From NCBI RefSeq assembly GCF_003987495.1, contig NZ_NGJU01000001.1:62001-126000 (forward strand): 64,000 nucleotides of DNA, given 5' to 3'. The stretch comes from Vagococcus salmoninarum. Its GTDB lineage: Bacteria > Bacillota > Bacilli > Lactobacillales > Vagococcaceae. The stretch's first letter is position 1; every line of letters starts with the position of its first letter. The notes beneath the pieces were generated by a model. It had not been told where the DNA came from and ran no database searches. It was given only the letters and a program-made list of their open reading frames with translations. The position numbers and the translations under genes were made by a program. Below, piece by piece: positions 43,954 through 53,693 of this stretch.

Positions 43954-45705
43954 TTAGCTGCTAAGGACAGCCCCTTGTAATCGGTACATCTCAGCGTAAT
44001 ACTGATCTAAGGCAAGGAGGCTTTCATGAGTCCCTTGCTCTTTAATTTCACCATGATCTAAAACGAGAATTTGATTAGCGTTTTGAATCGTTGATAAACG
44101 GTGGGCGACAATAAAAGTCGTCCGGCCAGCTTTAACAACTTCCATAGCATGTTGGATGATTTCTTCCGTTTCCGTATCAATATGGGAAGTAGCTTCATCT
44201 AAAATTAAAATCTTAGGATCACTTGCCAATGTTCGGGCAAAGGCAATTAACTGCCGTTCTCCAGAAGAGAAGGCTTGACCTTTTTCCACAACAGGTTCGT
44301 GAATGCCTAAAGGTAGTTTCGCAATCAAGGCTTTCCCACCAACTTTTTCAATGGCTTCTAAAACCATCTGATTAGTAATCTTAGGGTCATTCATACTAAT
44401 ATTACTAGCAACAGTGCCACTGAAAAGATAAGGTTCTTGGAGAACAATCCCCATCTGATCGCGAATACTTTCTCGGTTATGTTGGGCTAATTCTTGGTTA
44501 TCGATCAAGACTTGGCCTTTTTGCGGATCGTAAAAGCGGAAAAGTAAGTTAATGATTGAACTTTTACCAGAACCAGTGTGGCCGACTAAGCCAATGGTTT
44601 CTCCTTTATCAGCTGTAAAATGAATGTCTTTTAAAATCGGTTTAGCGGGATCATAGCCAAAACTAACATGGTCAAAAACGACTCGCCCTTGATCGAAGGC
44701 AATCATGTCAGAACTGTCGGTCTCAACGGGTTCGTCTAGTAAATCAAAGACCCGTTTGCCACCAGCCAAGGCTTGTTGCAAAGTTGACATTAAGCGGACT
44801 AATTCTAAAATAGGATCAAATAAGCGATTGATGTAATTAATAATGACGTAAATTGTCCCAATCGAAAAGCCCATAATGCCATCGACAAATTGAGTGCCTA
44901 AGTACATTAAGACAGCAAACATCACTAAGTTTTTAATGAAAGTCGAAAAGTCCCAAGATAAACTTGCATCTAAGCGAATACTTTTTAAGCGGGAATCCAG
45001 CCAAGTTTGATTCGTCTCTTCAAACTCCTCAAGCATTTGCTCCTGTTGATGATAAAGTTGAACAATCGAAACCCCTTGGACAATTTCTGCCGTATGACTA
45101 TTTAAGTCACTGACAGATTCGCGCCACCGTTTATTAATCGGAGCAGCTAATTTAACATAAACTAATTGCCAAATAGCAAAGAAAGGCAAGAGTACTAATA
45201 AGCCAATCCCAATCGGCGGGCTAACTAAGTACAGAGCGACGTAAATTGCAATGACCGTAAGCAGGTCAATAATAACTGTATTACTAAAGTTTAAATAAAA
45301 GTTAGTTCGCAATAATTCCACATCGTTGACGATACGAGCAGAAATTTTACCAGCTGGTTTATCGTCAAAATAAGAAACCGGTAATTTTTGCATATGTTCA
45401 TAGGCTTGATCACGTAATTTTTTACTAACTCCATTAGACGCATAAGCAAGCAGTAAGTAACTGGCATAGCCACAAAGACTACTAATCAACGTAATTAACA
45501 TGAATAAGCCGAATTTTTGTAACAAGTAGCCAAAATCAACAGAGGATTGAGTTGCTACTTGGTTTGAAACGTAGTCAATCATTTGTTTACCAACCATTGG
45601 GACGTAAATCGATGTGCCTGCTGTTAGTAAAGAAAGAAAAATACCGATACTATAGCGGATAGGTTCATATTTAAAATAACTGACTAAGCGTTTAAATGTT
45701 GTCAT
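43954..45705 (-). CDS. Heterodimeric ABC exporter, second subunit (BmrD/YheH/EfrB type)
   Basis: The 583-residue half-transporter has a six-helix membrane domain (about residues 15-315) and an ATPase domain with Walker A LVGHTGSGKSS near 373, the signature FSSGERQLIAFART near 478 and Walker B ILILDEATSHIDT near 498. It has a complete catalytic glutamate (DEATS), as expected for one subunit of a heterodimer. The start overlaps the end of the partner gene by 14 bases. The pair exports drugs or peptides; the substrate is not given by sequence. Confidence 0.9.
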   Translation of the reverse strand: MTTFKRLVSYFKYEPIRYSIGIFLSLLTAGTSIYVPMVGKQMIDYVSNQVATQSSVDFGYLLQKFGLFMLITLISSLCGYASYLLLAYASNGVSKKLRDQAYEHMQKLPVSYFDDKPAGKISARIVNDVELLRTNFYLNFSNTVIIDLLTVIAIYVALYLVSPPIGIGLLVLLPFFAIWQLVYVKLAAPINKRWRESVSDLNSHTAEIVQGVSIVQLYHQQEQMLEEFEETNQTWLDSRLKSIRLDASLSWDFSTFIKNLVMFAVLMYLGTQFVDGIMGFSIGTIYVIINYINRLFDPILELVRLMSTLQQALAGGKRVFDLLDEPVETDSSDMIAFDQGRVVFDHVSFGYDPAKPILKDIHFTADKGETIGLVGHTGSGKSSIINLLFRFYDPQKGQVLIDNQELAQHNRESIRDQMGIVLQEPYLFSGTVASNISMNDPKITNQMVLEAIEKVGGKALIAKLPLGIHEPVVEKGQAFSSGERQLIAFARTLASDPKILILDEATSHIDTETEEIIQHAMEVVKAGRTTFIVAHRLSTIQNANQILVLDHGEIKEQGTHESLLALDQYYAEMYRLQGAVLSS

Positions 45706-47434
45706 TGTTCGTCACCTCCATTTGTTGGGTCATGAATTGCTCGTAGTACCAGCCTTTTGAGGCCATTAATGCTTGTGGCGTTCCTTGCTCGATAATTACG
45801 CCGTCTTCAATAATTAAAATTTTATCGGCTTCAGCTACCGCTGAGAGGCGATGACTGACGATGATATTCGTCTTATCTTGGCGAATGGTGCGGATATTAT
45901 CAATAATTGCCCGCTCGGTTTTAGCATCGACGGCCGATAATGAGTCGTCTAAAATTAACAAATCAGGTTTACGAATTAAGGCTCGGGCAATTGAGACCCG
46001 TTGTTTTTGACCACCAGAAATCGAGACCCCTTTTTCCCCAATCAAAGTTGCTAAGCCTTCAGTCATATGCTCAAGGTCAGTAGTGAAATTGGCTGATTCG
46101 ATGGCAGCAGACATCTCATGTTCATCGGCATGACGATTACCAAAACGAATGTTATGACCAACGGTTTTTGAAAATAAAATATGCTCTTGGGGAACATAAC
46201 CGATTAAGCCTTCCAGTTCCGTCATGTCGTAGTCTTGGATTGAGCGACCATTAATTTTCAAAGCCCCGGTTGTACTAACGGGGTATTGGCGTAATAATTG
46301 TCTGACTAAGGTTGTTTTACCACTGCCGGTTTTCCCAACAATCCCTAAAGTCTGTCCCCGTTGTAATTCAAAGGCAATCGTATTTAAGGTTGTGCTGTCG
46401 TTTGTCGGATACTGGAACTGATAGTCACTGAACTCAATGTGATCAATGGCTGAAATTGTTTCATCACCAGCTTTTTCCAATTGATCATCAGCAGCAAGCA
46501 ACTCTTGAATTTTCCGAAAAGAGACGTTTCCTTGTTGATAGACGAGAACAATATCTGATAAGCCCCAGATAGCGCCACTTAACATACCTAAGTAAATTTG
46601 GAAGGCAATTAATTGACCAATTGTCATCTGGCCTTGGCTAATGAGATAGCCGCTATAAGTTAAGCCAATCGCTGTACTTAAACCAGTTAGTAATTTAGCA
46701 ACTTGGCCAATCGCACCATTGTAAACGACTAAATTATTCGCTTTTTTAAGGACCGCAGTTGTTCGTGTCTCAAAACGTTGTTGTTCTAAGTCTTTTTTTC
46801 CATAAGCCCGCATCACGCGAATGCCGTCGACCATTTCCAAAACTTCATTACTTAATTTAGCCACAGAGTCACGGTTGTCTTCGTAGAGGACATCGATTTT
46901 TTTCCATAAGCGGAAGACGATGTAGCCGAATAAAATTAAAGGCAAGACACTAATGGTCGTGGCTTTCCAAGAAGTCGTGATAATCATAATTGTTAAAATA
47001 CTAATTGCCCAAGTAATATTCGAGACAATTAACATAAATCCGTAGCCGATAGTGTCACCTAAGTAATCAATGTCACTGGTCATACGAGTCATTAGATCCC
47101 CAGAACGAAACCGTTCGTAGAAGGGAGTTCTTAAATGTAATAATTTTTGATACGTCTCCCGCCTTAATTCAGCTTGATAGCGAAAAGATTGACCAAAAAG
47201 AATCATCACCCAAAAAACGTCAACGACATAAATGATGACAACACTAATAAAGAAGACACTTAAAACGAAAGTTAGACCTTTAGCAGTCAATGTCTGATCG
47301 ACAAAGCCATCAACAAATTGTTGAATAATTAAATTAGGAATTAAAGTTAAGCCTGATGATAAAATAGCAAAAAAGGTGGCGATTCCGTAAATGATTGGAT
47401 GCTTTTTAATATAGCTCCAAAATGTTTTTAACAT
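45692..47434 (-). CDS. Heterodimeric ABC exporter, first subunit (BmrC/YheI/EfrA type)
   Basis: The 580-residue half-transporter has six membrane helices in its first 310 residues and an ATPase domain with GIVGKTGSGKTT near residue 362, the signature VSISGGQKQRVSIARAL near 470 and Walker B LLILDDSLSAVDA near 493. The catalytic glutamate is replaced by Asp in LDDSLS. This degenerate site is the mark of one subunit in heterodimers such as BmrCD and EfrAB. GGAGTGA precedes the ATG. Upstream lies a 29-codon leader with hairpins, like the bmrB leader of B. subtilis bmrCD. Confidence 0.9.
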   Translation of the reverse strand: MLKTFWSYIKKHPIIYGIATFFAILSSGLTLIPNLIIQQFVDGFVDQTLTAKGLTFVLSVFFISVVIIYVVDVFWVMILFGQSFRYQAELRRETYQKLLHLRTPFYERFRSGDLMTRMTSDIDYLGDTIGYGFMLIVSNITWAISILTIMIITTSWKATTISVLPLILFGYIVFRLWKKIDVLYEDNRDSVAKLSNEVLEMVDGIRVMRAYGKKDLEQQRFETRTTAVLKKANNLVVYNGAIGQVAKLLTGLSTAIGLTYSGYLISQGQMTIGQLIAFQIYLGMLSGAIWGLSDIVLVYQQGNVSFRKIQELLAADDQLEKAGDETISAIDHIEFSDYQFQYPTNDSTTLNTIAFELQRGQTLGIVGKTGSGKTTLVRQLLRQYPVSTTGALKINGRSIQDYDMTELEGLIGYVPQEHILFSKTVGHNIRFGNRHADEHEMSAAIESANFTTDLEHMTEGLATLIGEKGVSISGGQKQRVSIARALIRKPDLLILDDSLSAVDAKTERAIIDNIRTIRQDKTNIIVSHRLSAVAEADKILIIEDGVIIEQGTPQALMASKGWYYEQFMTQQMEVTNNDNI

Positions 47435-47514
47435 AGTTATTCACTCCATACTGTTTAATCATTTAGTTTGTAGTTAAATGATTTTTTCTGTTTAATTTGA
47501 GCAATATAATTGCG

Positions 47515-47645
47515 GTGTCGGTAAAAAAGCGCACAAAAAAACCCATAAGATGTTGAATCCACATGATCCACACTTTACCGGTTGGTTAATTTTATGATAA
47601 GCACATAGCTTGGCCGCGTTGTAAAAGCAGTTTACAACAGTGGAG
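47515..47645 (-). promoter_or_regulatory. Putative attenuator between leader peptide and ABC exporter
   Basis: After the leader stop on the minus strand come GTTGTAAA-CTGC-TTTTACAAC (a perfect 8-bp stem, plus-strand 47615-47640) and a long-range pair CGGTAAA / TTTACCG that encloses GTGTGGATCATGTGG. Two T tracts follow (GGGTTTTTTTG and CGCTTTTTTAC). Alternative pairing of these parts while a ribosome covers or leaves the leader would switch termination. The exact terminator stem is not clear by eye. Read from the sequence; the mechanism is inference from bmrB-type leaders. Confidence 0.5.
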
Positions 47646-47648
47646 CTA

Positions 47649-47738
47649 TTCTAAAATAGATACCGTAGAAGGAGATAGTTGATTCAGATTAGTTATATTT
47701 AATTTGTTAGAGTTAATTAAAAGTATAATTTTCATGAG
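47649..47738 (-). CDS. Leader peptide upstream of the ABC exporter operon
   Basis: On the minus strand, ATG at 47733-47735 with AAAGGAG eight bases upstream opens a 29-codon frame, beginning MKIILLINSNKLNITNLNQL and ending SPSTVSILE with a TAG. It lies about 210 bases before the first exporter subunit, in a long 5' untranslated region with hairpins. The size, strong ribosome binding site and context fit a translated leader that senses ribosome stalling by antibiotics, like bmrB. It has no other support, and the exact end is 47646-47648. Confidence 0.6.
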
Positions 47739-47987
47739 TCATACTCCTTTCCGTTTTTATTTTGGCTTTTTTACTTAACTACTTAAATTTACTATAGTTA
47801 AATGAGAATGTAAAGAGTTTTTTTAACGGAATGTTAATAAATGTGTTTGAATTGTTCCGTTTAAAGAAGAGACAAATAGAAAATGCACTGATAATCTTGA
47901 TTCTTAGTCAAACTATTGTCCTCCACCTACCAATTAAGTATAATGCATAAAAGAAAGCTAGCTAATAACTAACTAAAAGGAGTTCCT
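47739..47987. promoter_or_regulatory. Divergent region between the leader and the two-component operon
   Basis: On the plus strand TTGTCC (47916-47921) stands 17 bases before a perfect TATAAT (47939-47944), 44 bases ahead of the response regulator ATG; this is a good promoter for the two-component genes. The leader transcript must start in the same gap on the minus strand, but its promoter is not clear. No gene is visible. Confidence 0.55.
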
Positions 47988-48680
47988 ATGAAATTACTAA
48001 TTGTTGAAGACGACCAAGATTTACGTGGCGCCCTGGCAGAAGGCTTAGAGCTATCTGGTTACGCCATTGATCAGGCTGAAGATGGGGAAGAGGCGCTATT
48101 TAAGTATCAAACAGAAGATTATGACTTAATGATTTTAGATTTGAATTTACCAGAACGAGATGGCTTTCAAGTCTTAGAAAAAATTCGGGAAAAGGATTTA
48201 GAATTCAAAGTCTTAATTTTAAGTGCCCGTGACCAAGCAGAAGACAAGGTCAGAGGCTTAGATGTTGGCGCCAATGACTATTTGACGAAACCTTTTGAGT
48301 TCATCGAATTAGAAGCTCGTATTAGAAATTTATTAAGAAGACAATTTATTCAAGAAAATAATGACCTAAGCTTTGACCAAGTCCTTCTGAGTGTTGCGAC
48401 AAATGAGGTCCAAGTAGCAGGGGAAGCTTTAAAACTAACTAAAAAAGAATTTTCGATTTTACGTTATTTACTCTTAGCGGGCGAGAAAGTCGTTAGCCAA
48501 GAAGAATTGATTTCTCATGTCTGGGATAGCAATGTTAATCCCTTTAGTAGCTCAATTCGTGTCCATATGGCATCGTTACGGAAGAAGCTGAAAGAACGCT
48601 TAGGCTATGACATAATTGGCACGAAAGTTGGTGTCGGCTATTATTTAAGGGGAGAAGCAGGTGAGAAAAATGCTCAATAA
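47988..48680 (+). CDS. OmpR-family response regulator
   Basis: The 230-residue regulator has a receiver domain with the acidic pair at the start (IVEDDQD), the phosphoacceptor aspartate in MILDLNLP near residue 51 and the lysine in LTKPFE near 103. A winged-helix DNA-binding domain occupies about 130-225 (SSIRVHMASLRKKLKE). AAAGGAG precedes the ATG, and its end overlaps the start of the histidine kinase. The pair controls the ABC transporter genes that follow, probably as a response to a cell-envelope-active compound. Confidence 0.9.
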   Translation: MKLLIVEDDQDLRGALAEGLELSGYAIDQAEDGEEALFKYQTEDYDLMILDLNLPERDGFQVLEKIREKDLEFKVLILSARDQAEDKVRGLDVGANDYLTKPFEFIELEARIRNLLRRQFIQENNDLSFDQVLLSVATNEVQVAGEALKLTKKEFSILRYLLLAGEKVVSQEELISHVWDSNVNPFSSSIRVHMASLRKKLKERLGYDIIGTKVGVGYYLRGEAGEKNAQ

Positions 48681-49848
48681 AATGCCGATTAGGCTGAAAT
48701 TTACTGTCTTAACGATGTTAATATTAAGCTGTTGTTGCATTGGTTTAACGATTTTCACTAGTCTCTCTGGTAAAAGAATGTCTTCCCAAATCGCTTCAAC
48801 TTTACTGCCAGCTCAAGCAATTAGTACTAGGGACTCAAGAGGGCGTTTAGTAATGCCCGCAATTGCAATGACCCCAAGTATAGACCCGGCAGTAGCGGAA
48901 AAACAACGAGAGCAAGAGCAAATTTTAAAAAACTATTATATAACGAGTGCGAGTTTTATGGTGTTGATTATTATTAGTGGGGGCTTAGGGGCGTATTATA
49001 TTTCCGGTAAAGGCTTAGTTAGTTTGATTGAGTTAAACACAAAAATTAAAAACAGTTCGTTAGATACTTTATCTGATGAATTAGCGCTACCTTTAGCTAA
49101 AGATGAGATTTCTGACTTAACTAATTCCTTTAATCAAATGAAGCGCCAGCTTAACGAATCCTTTGTATTTCAAAAACAATTTTCTGGCAATGTGGCTCAT
49201 GAATTACGAACACCTTTAACCGTTCTAAAAACAAAGTTAGCTGTTTTTCAACGGAAAGAGCTAGAGCTGTCAAAGGAGACGGCAGTCTTAGTGGCGGATT
49301 TAAGTAAGCAAGTGCAACGCTTAATTGAAATGGTTGAAAAGCTTTTGCAGTTGACGAATGATTATCAACTAGGTGAGGAGAGCCAAATATTAGTTAGTGA
49401 TTTATTCGAAAATATCTTAGCTGATCTAGGGCCGATGATTGAAGAGAAAGAGCTAATAGTTACCTCGCAGGTGACGGATCAGATGATTACTGGGGACTTA
49501 GATTTACTGTATCAAGGTTTTTATAACTTATTGGAAAATAGTGTCAAATTCAACCAACAAGGGGGCGGTATTGAGCTAAGTGTTAATGAAACACTAACAG
49601 CCTCGCAGATTTCCATAACTGATACAGGGATTGGGATTCCAGAAGAATATCGAGAAGCCGTCTTTCAGTCACTGTTTCGTGTAGACGAAGGCCGGGATCG
49701 GAAAGTTGGCGGTTCTGGTTTAGGGTTAGCCATTGTCCAAAAAATTATCAGTAAACATCAAGGCAAGATTGAGATTGTCAGTAATCCCCAGGCTACTCAA
49801 GGGACTAGGGTAATTGTCAGTTTACCAAAGAAAAAGAAGCTTAACTAA
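48670..49848 (+). CDS. Membrane sensor histidine kinase
   Basis: The 392-residue kinase has two membrane helices (about 10-30 and 95-120) that enclose a roughly 60-residue extracellular loop, a HAMP-like linker, the phosphoacceptor in FSGNVAHELRTPLTVL near residue 177, and an ATP-binding domain with NLLENSVKFN, DTGIGIP and GGSGLGLAIVQKI. The start is the ATG at 48670 with AGGTGAG upstream; a GTG nine bases earlier is less likely. It overlaps the response regulator gene by 11 bases. A terminator lies on its stop codon. Confidence 0.88.
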   Translation: MLNKMPIRLKFTVLTMLILSCCCIGLTIFTSLSGKRMSSQIASTLLPAQAISTRDSRGRLVMPAIAMTPSIDPAVAEKQREQEQILKNYYITSASFMVLIIISGGLGAYYISGKGLVSLIELNTKIKNSSLDTLSDELALPLAKDEISDLTNSFNQMKRQLNESFVFQKQFSGNVAHELRTPLTVLKTKLAVFQRKELELSKETAVLVADLSKQVQRLIEMVEKLLQLTNDYQLGEESQILVSDLFENILADLGPMIEEKELIVTSQVTDQMITGDLDLLYQGFYNLLENSVKFNQQGGGIELSVNETLTASQISITDTGIGIPEEYREAVFQSLFRVDEGRDRKVGGSGLGLAIVQKIISKHQGKIEIVSNPQATQGTRVIVSLPKKKKLN

Positions 49849-49861
49849 GCTTCTTTTTTTT
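49836..49861 (+). terminator. Terminator over the histidine kinase stop codon
   Basis: GAAGCTTA (49836-49843) pairs with TAAGCTTC (49846-49853) and a run of T follows. The stem includes the kinase stop codon, so the ABC genes need their own promoter. Confidence 0.75.
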
Positions 49862-49886
49862 GAAAGACCTTTGTCGCGCCTTCTTT

Positions 49887-49916
49887 ACAAAGATTTAACA
49901 TCGACTTTGTTATAGT
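49887..49916 (+). promoter_or_regulatory. Probable regulated promoter of the ABC transporter genes
   Basis: An inverted repeat ACAAAG (49887-49892) / CTTTGT (49905-49910) is immediately followed by the -10-like TATAGT (49911-49916), with no good -35 box. This layout suits activation by the neighbouring response regulator. AGGAGG precedes the ATG at 49943. Confidence 0.5.
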
Positions 49917-49942
49917 TCTTTTGAAAGACAGGAGGAACTTAG

Positions 49943-51886
49943 ATGATTCAATTAAATAAAATTAAAAAAGTAGTAGCAGACAAGGTAATTCTTGATGATA
50001 TCAGTACTACAATCGGAGAAGGCTTAAGCTTTATTACCGGGCCCTCAGGTAGCGGTAAGTCTTCATTGTTGCGGATTTTAGCAGGAATTGACCAAGACTA
50101 CCAGGGTGAGGTGTTATTAGATGGTTAGTTATTAAGTGCGTTAAGTAACCAAGAACGGAGTGCCTTATTAAATAATAAAGTCGGCTTTATTTGGCAAGAC
50201 TATAAGTTACTTAATGAGCTAACAGTCTTAGAAAATCTTAATTTGCCGACTTATTTAAAGAAAGGTCAGGGACCAAAGGCTGAAAAGATTATGCTTGAGT
50301 TAAAAATCAGCCAATTAGCTGAGCAAAAAGTTAAAGATTTATCTGGTGGACAGCGCCAACGAGTGGCGATTGCCCGAGAATTAATGAAAGATCCTGATTA
50401 TTTATTAGCTGATGAACCGACTAGTGCATTGGATCAAGGAACAGCCAGAGAAGTTATGGGGATTTTTCGAGAATTAGCTAAAAGTCGCAATGTAATTGTT
50501 GTGACCCATGAGCTTACGAATATTTCCCAGACTGACCAAGTGATTGAACTAGATAAAGGGGTGCTCCTAAGAGGCGACCAAAAGGCTGACTCTCAACTAG
50601 TCACCAAAAAGAGCCTTAACAAAAATAAAGGCCTTAGTATGCAAGGAATTTTAAAGATTTTAAAAATAACTATCAGCCGTCATCAAGGCCGTTTTTTGAC
50701 AACCGTTCTGACATTACTAGTCGGTAGCTCCTTATTATTAGGGGCAAGTGGCGAAAAAATTCAGGAAAGTAATCAAAATGCCTTTGCTGATATGATTGAG
50801 GTTTATGGAGAAAACATCTTAGATATTAGTCTAGTTCCTCATTTTATGAGTGCCGCTGGAACCGGCAATGATTCAGAAACGGGACCTTCAGCGAATGTTA
50901 ATCAAGACGTTAGTGCTTTATACCAACAGTATCAATCGGATGAACGGATTCAATTTGTCACCTATAGTTTAGCTTTTAATGATATTGAGATTAAATTGGC
51001 AGATCAAGACTATCAGATTACTAGTTCCGGTAATGCTCCAGTTATCAATAAAATATTAGCTGGCGAGATGCCCAAGGGACCTAAAAAGCAAGTCGTTGTG
51101 CCGGAGAGTTTTATCAAAAAAAGTGGTTTAACAATGGCAGAAGCCCTAGGTCAAGAGCTTGAATTTTCAGCAACAATTACGACTTGGCAAGGTGAAACAC
51201 CAATCTTTGTGCCAACAAAAGTGACAGCGGAAATTGTCGGGGTAATTAATACGACAGTTACAACAGGAACAGGTCAGGAGACCTTTACTTATGAAATTGA
51301 AGATTCTTTCTTCTTTAGTGAGTCGGCCTTAACGGAATTATTATCAGTTTCAGAGAAAAAATTGAAAGATAGCAACTTTATTATGCGAACTAACTCACCA
51401 GAAAGTTTAATTGCGATTAAAGACGAATTAAATAGCCAAGGAATCGTGCCTTTAGGCAACTTTGAAATCGTTGAAGATGTGGTTCGCTTAGGCCAACAAT
51501 CAACAGAACAAACAAGTTCCGTGAATCAACTAATGATAGTTCTTGTTTTAGCTACGGTGGGGGCAATTTACTTAATTAGTACTCTTTTTAGAAGTAAAGA
51601 ATACGCAATATTTAAAGTGAATGGTTTTGATAATTTCAATTTAGTGAAACTAAATAGTGGCGAAGTCTTTCTAGCAGTCTTCGTAGCTCTGACAATTTTA
51701 TTAGCTTTGTCACCTTTCTTAAATCAATTATCGGAAAAATTCTTTGGAAATGAGATGTTAAGTCTAGCAGAACTAGGGAAGCCAGTCCTAGTAACACTGT
51801 TACTGGGCGCTTTAGGACTATTAATTTCAAGTTTAATTATATGGAAAATCGACATTATGAAAGTCTTTAAAGTAGGTAAAAAATAA
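49943..51886 (+). pseudogene. Fused ATPase-permease ABC transporter gene broken by an in-frame TAG
   Basis: The gene should give a protein of about 647 residues. The N-terminal ATPase has Walker [11 protein letters not shown], signature LSGGQRQRVAIAREL and Walker B LLADEPTSALD, followed by a long permease domain with a large extracellular loop and C-terminal helices of the FtsX type. A TAG at 50126-50128 falls after VLLDG, and the same frame continues as LLSALSNQERSALL. CAG to TAG in LLDGQLLSAL would explain it. The domain after the break (from 50129) has no good ribosome binding site for a restart. It pairs with the intact homologue downstream (one-base overlap at 51886). Confidence 0.85.
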
Positions 51887-53688
51887 TGTATCAATTAAAA
51901 AATCTAACGAAAAGCTATCAAAAAAAGCGAGTGCTCTCCCAAGTTAATTTTGATTTCCCGGAAAAAGGCCTAGTCTGTTTAATGGGAGAATCAGGCACTG
52001 GTAAGAGCACCTTACTCCAGATTTTAGCAAGTTTGGATTCTGATTATCAAGGAGCTGTTTTATTTGGTGGGAAAAATCTAGCTGAGTTAACTCAAGAGGA
52101 AAGTCGTAACTACCGGAAAGATTATCTAGGGCTCATCTTCCAAGACTATCATTTGTTGGAAGGTTATACAGCTTTGGAAAATGTTCTATATCCTAGCTAT
52201 TTACAAGTTGAAAAGGACAATGATAGCTTAGTTAGTCAAGGGAAGTCTTTATTAAAAAAAGTCGGCTTAGTAGCACAAGAGCAGCAAAAAAGTGAGACTT
52301 TATCTGGTGGTCAAAAGCAACGGGTAGCGATTGCTAGAGCGTTGTTAAATAATCCTCAAGTGATTTTAGCTGATGAGCCAACGGGTGCCTTAGACCGAGG
52401 AACAGCCACTGAAATCATGGCGTTACTGAAAGAGATTGGAAAAGAGCGCTTAGTCATTTTAATTACTCATGATCCAATAATTTGCGAGGATGCCGACCAA
52501 GTGTTAATAATCGATGAGCAAAAGCTGTTACTAAAAACAGGAAGTAACTGTGCAAATGATAATAATCCACTCGCCTTTAAACTTAAAGCATATGGCAACG
52601 GTATAACGAGACCTTTAGCTTGGAAAAATTTCCAAGTCAATCTCAGAAATTATTGCTTAATTGCCATAGTTTTTGCTATCAGTGCCACTTGTTTACTCTT
52701 TACTATCTCAGCAAATCAAGCAGTAAAAAGTTCAATCACTGATTTTCAAAAGAAAAATAGTGGGTTAAGTAATGGGTTTATTAAAGTCGGCCCAGAAGTC
52801 ACTGAAGAGGATTATCAAAAAATCAGTCATGATCCTAGGTTAGAAAATGTCTACAAGCAGTATCTCTTAACGAATATTACCTTAAAAAGTAGTGGCAAAA
52901 CCCTCACTCTGGCAGAGAAATACCCCCTCCCTCGGGCTAAAGAGGTGATTTCCTATGGTAAAATGCCTCAAAAAGGACAAAAAGAAGTAGCCTTAAGTGG
53001 CACCTTAGCTAAACAATTTAGAGGGGAAATCAATCAATTAATTGGTGAAAAGATAACTGTGATAGTCAATCAAAAGAGCTATAACTTAAAGATTAGTGGG
53101 ATTTATAATGCTGCCTACGATGATTTGTATTTAAGTTCAGATCTCGAAGCAGCCCTATATCAAGGGAGAGTTAATCAGCCATGGCTAGGAATCACCTTCG
53201 ATGTTAAGCAGTTTGAGGAGATTGTATCCGTCTATCAGTCACTTGCTAAAGCCGGTTTAGCCCCGGAAATGGCCTTAACAGAAGTTGAGACGATGTTAAC
53301 ATCATTTACTAAAATTAAGAGCGTCTTTATGATCATCACCTTGTTAGTTTTAGCAGTTTGTTTATTTCTGATTGTCGTCCTGATGCAGAAACTGCAAGGG
53401 ACACGTCAAAAACTAGTCGGTCTGCTAGGCGCCTTTGGGTTTAAGCAGAAAAGTATCAGTCATTTACTAGGATGGGAAAATTTCTTTTTAGCCAGTTTAA
53501 CAACTGTCGCAACGGGATTATTATCAGTCAGTTTGAGTTATTTAGGTCAGTTAGCTAGTTGGCCAGTAAGTTTAACTGTAGGTCAACTTGGGTTAGTCTT
53601 AGGTGGAACGTTTAGCAGTCTTGTTTTAATTAGCTACACTTTGAAGCAACGAGCTTTAGGAAGGTCGATTATTGAGTCGTTGAAATAA
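51886..53688 (+). CDS. Fused ATPase-permease ABC transporter, intact homologue
   Basis: The 600-residue protein has an N-terminal ATPase (Walker A GESGTGKSTLLQIL near residue 35, signature LSGGQKQRVAIARAL near 141, Walker B ILADEPTGALD near 162) fused to a permease with an N-terminal helix near 260-280, an extracellular domain of about 200 residues and three C-terminal helices of the FtsX/MacB type. It probably works with the product of the upstream gene, which is broken here. It may export or resist antimicrobial peptides, as usual for such two-component-linked pairs; the substrate is inference. Confidence 0.85.
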   Translation: MYQLKNLTKSYQKKRVLSQVNFDFPEKGLVCLMGESGTGKSTLLQILASLDSDYQGAVLFGGKNLAELTQEESRNYRKDYLGLIFQDYHLLEGYTALENVLYPSYLQVEKDNDSLVSQGKSLLKKVGLVAQEQQKSETLSGGQKQRVAIARALLNNPQVILADEPTGALDRGTATEIMALLKEIGKERLVILITHDPIICEDADQVLIIDEQKLLLKTGSNCANDNNPLAFKLKAYGNGITRPLAWKNFQVNLRNYCLIAIVFAISATCLLFTISANQAVKSSITDFQKKNSGLSNGFIKVGPEVTEEDYQKISHDPRLENVYKQYLLTNITLKSSGKTLTLAEKYPLPRAKEVISYGKMPQKGQKEVALSGTLAKQFRGEINQLIGEKITVIVNQKSYNLKISGIYNAAYDDLYLSSDLEAALYQGRVNQPWLGITFDVKQFEEIVSVYQSLAKAGLAPEMALTEVETMLTSFTKIKSVFMIITLLVLAVCLFLIVVLMQKLQGTRQKLVGLLGAFGFKQKSISHLLGWENFFLASLTTVATGLLSVSLSYLGQLASWPVSLTVGQLGLVLGGTFSSLVLISYTLKQRALGRSIIESLK

Positions 53689-53693
53689 ATGCC

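Noticed and set aside
16100-50128. Stop codon reassignment or general readthrough to explain the TAA in the integrase and the TAG in the ABC gene
   Set aside because: TAA and TAG end many intact genes in the window at normal places, so both act as stops; two independent mutations are simpler.
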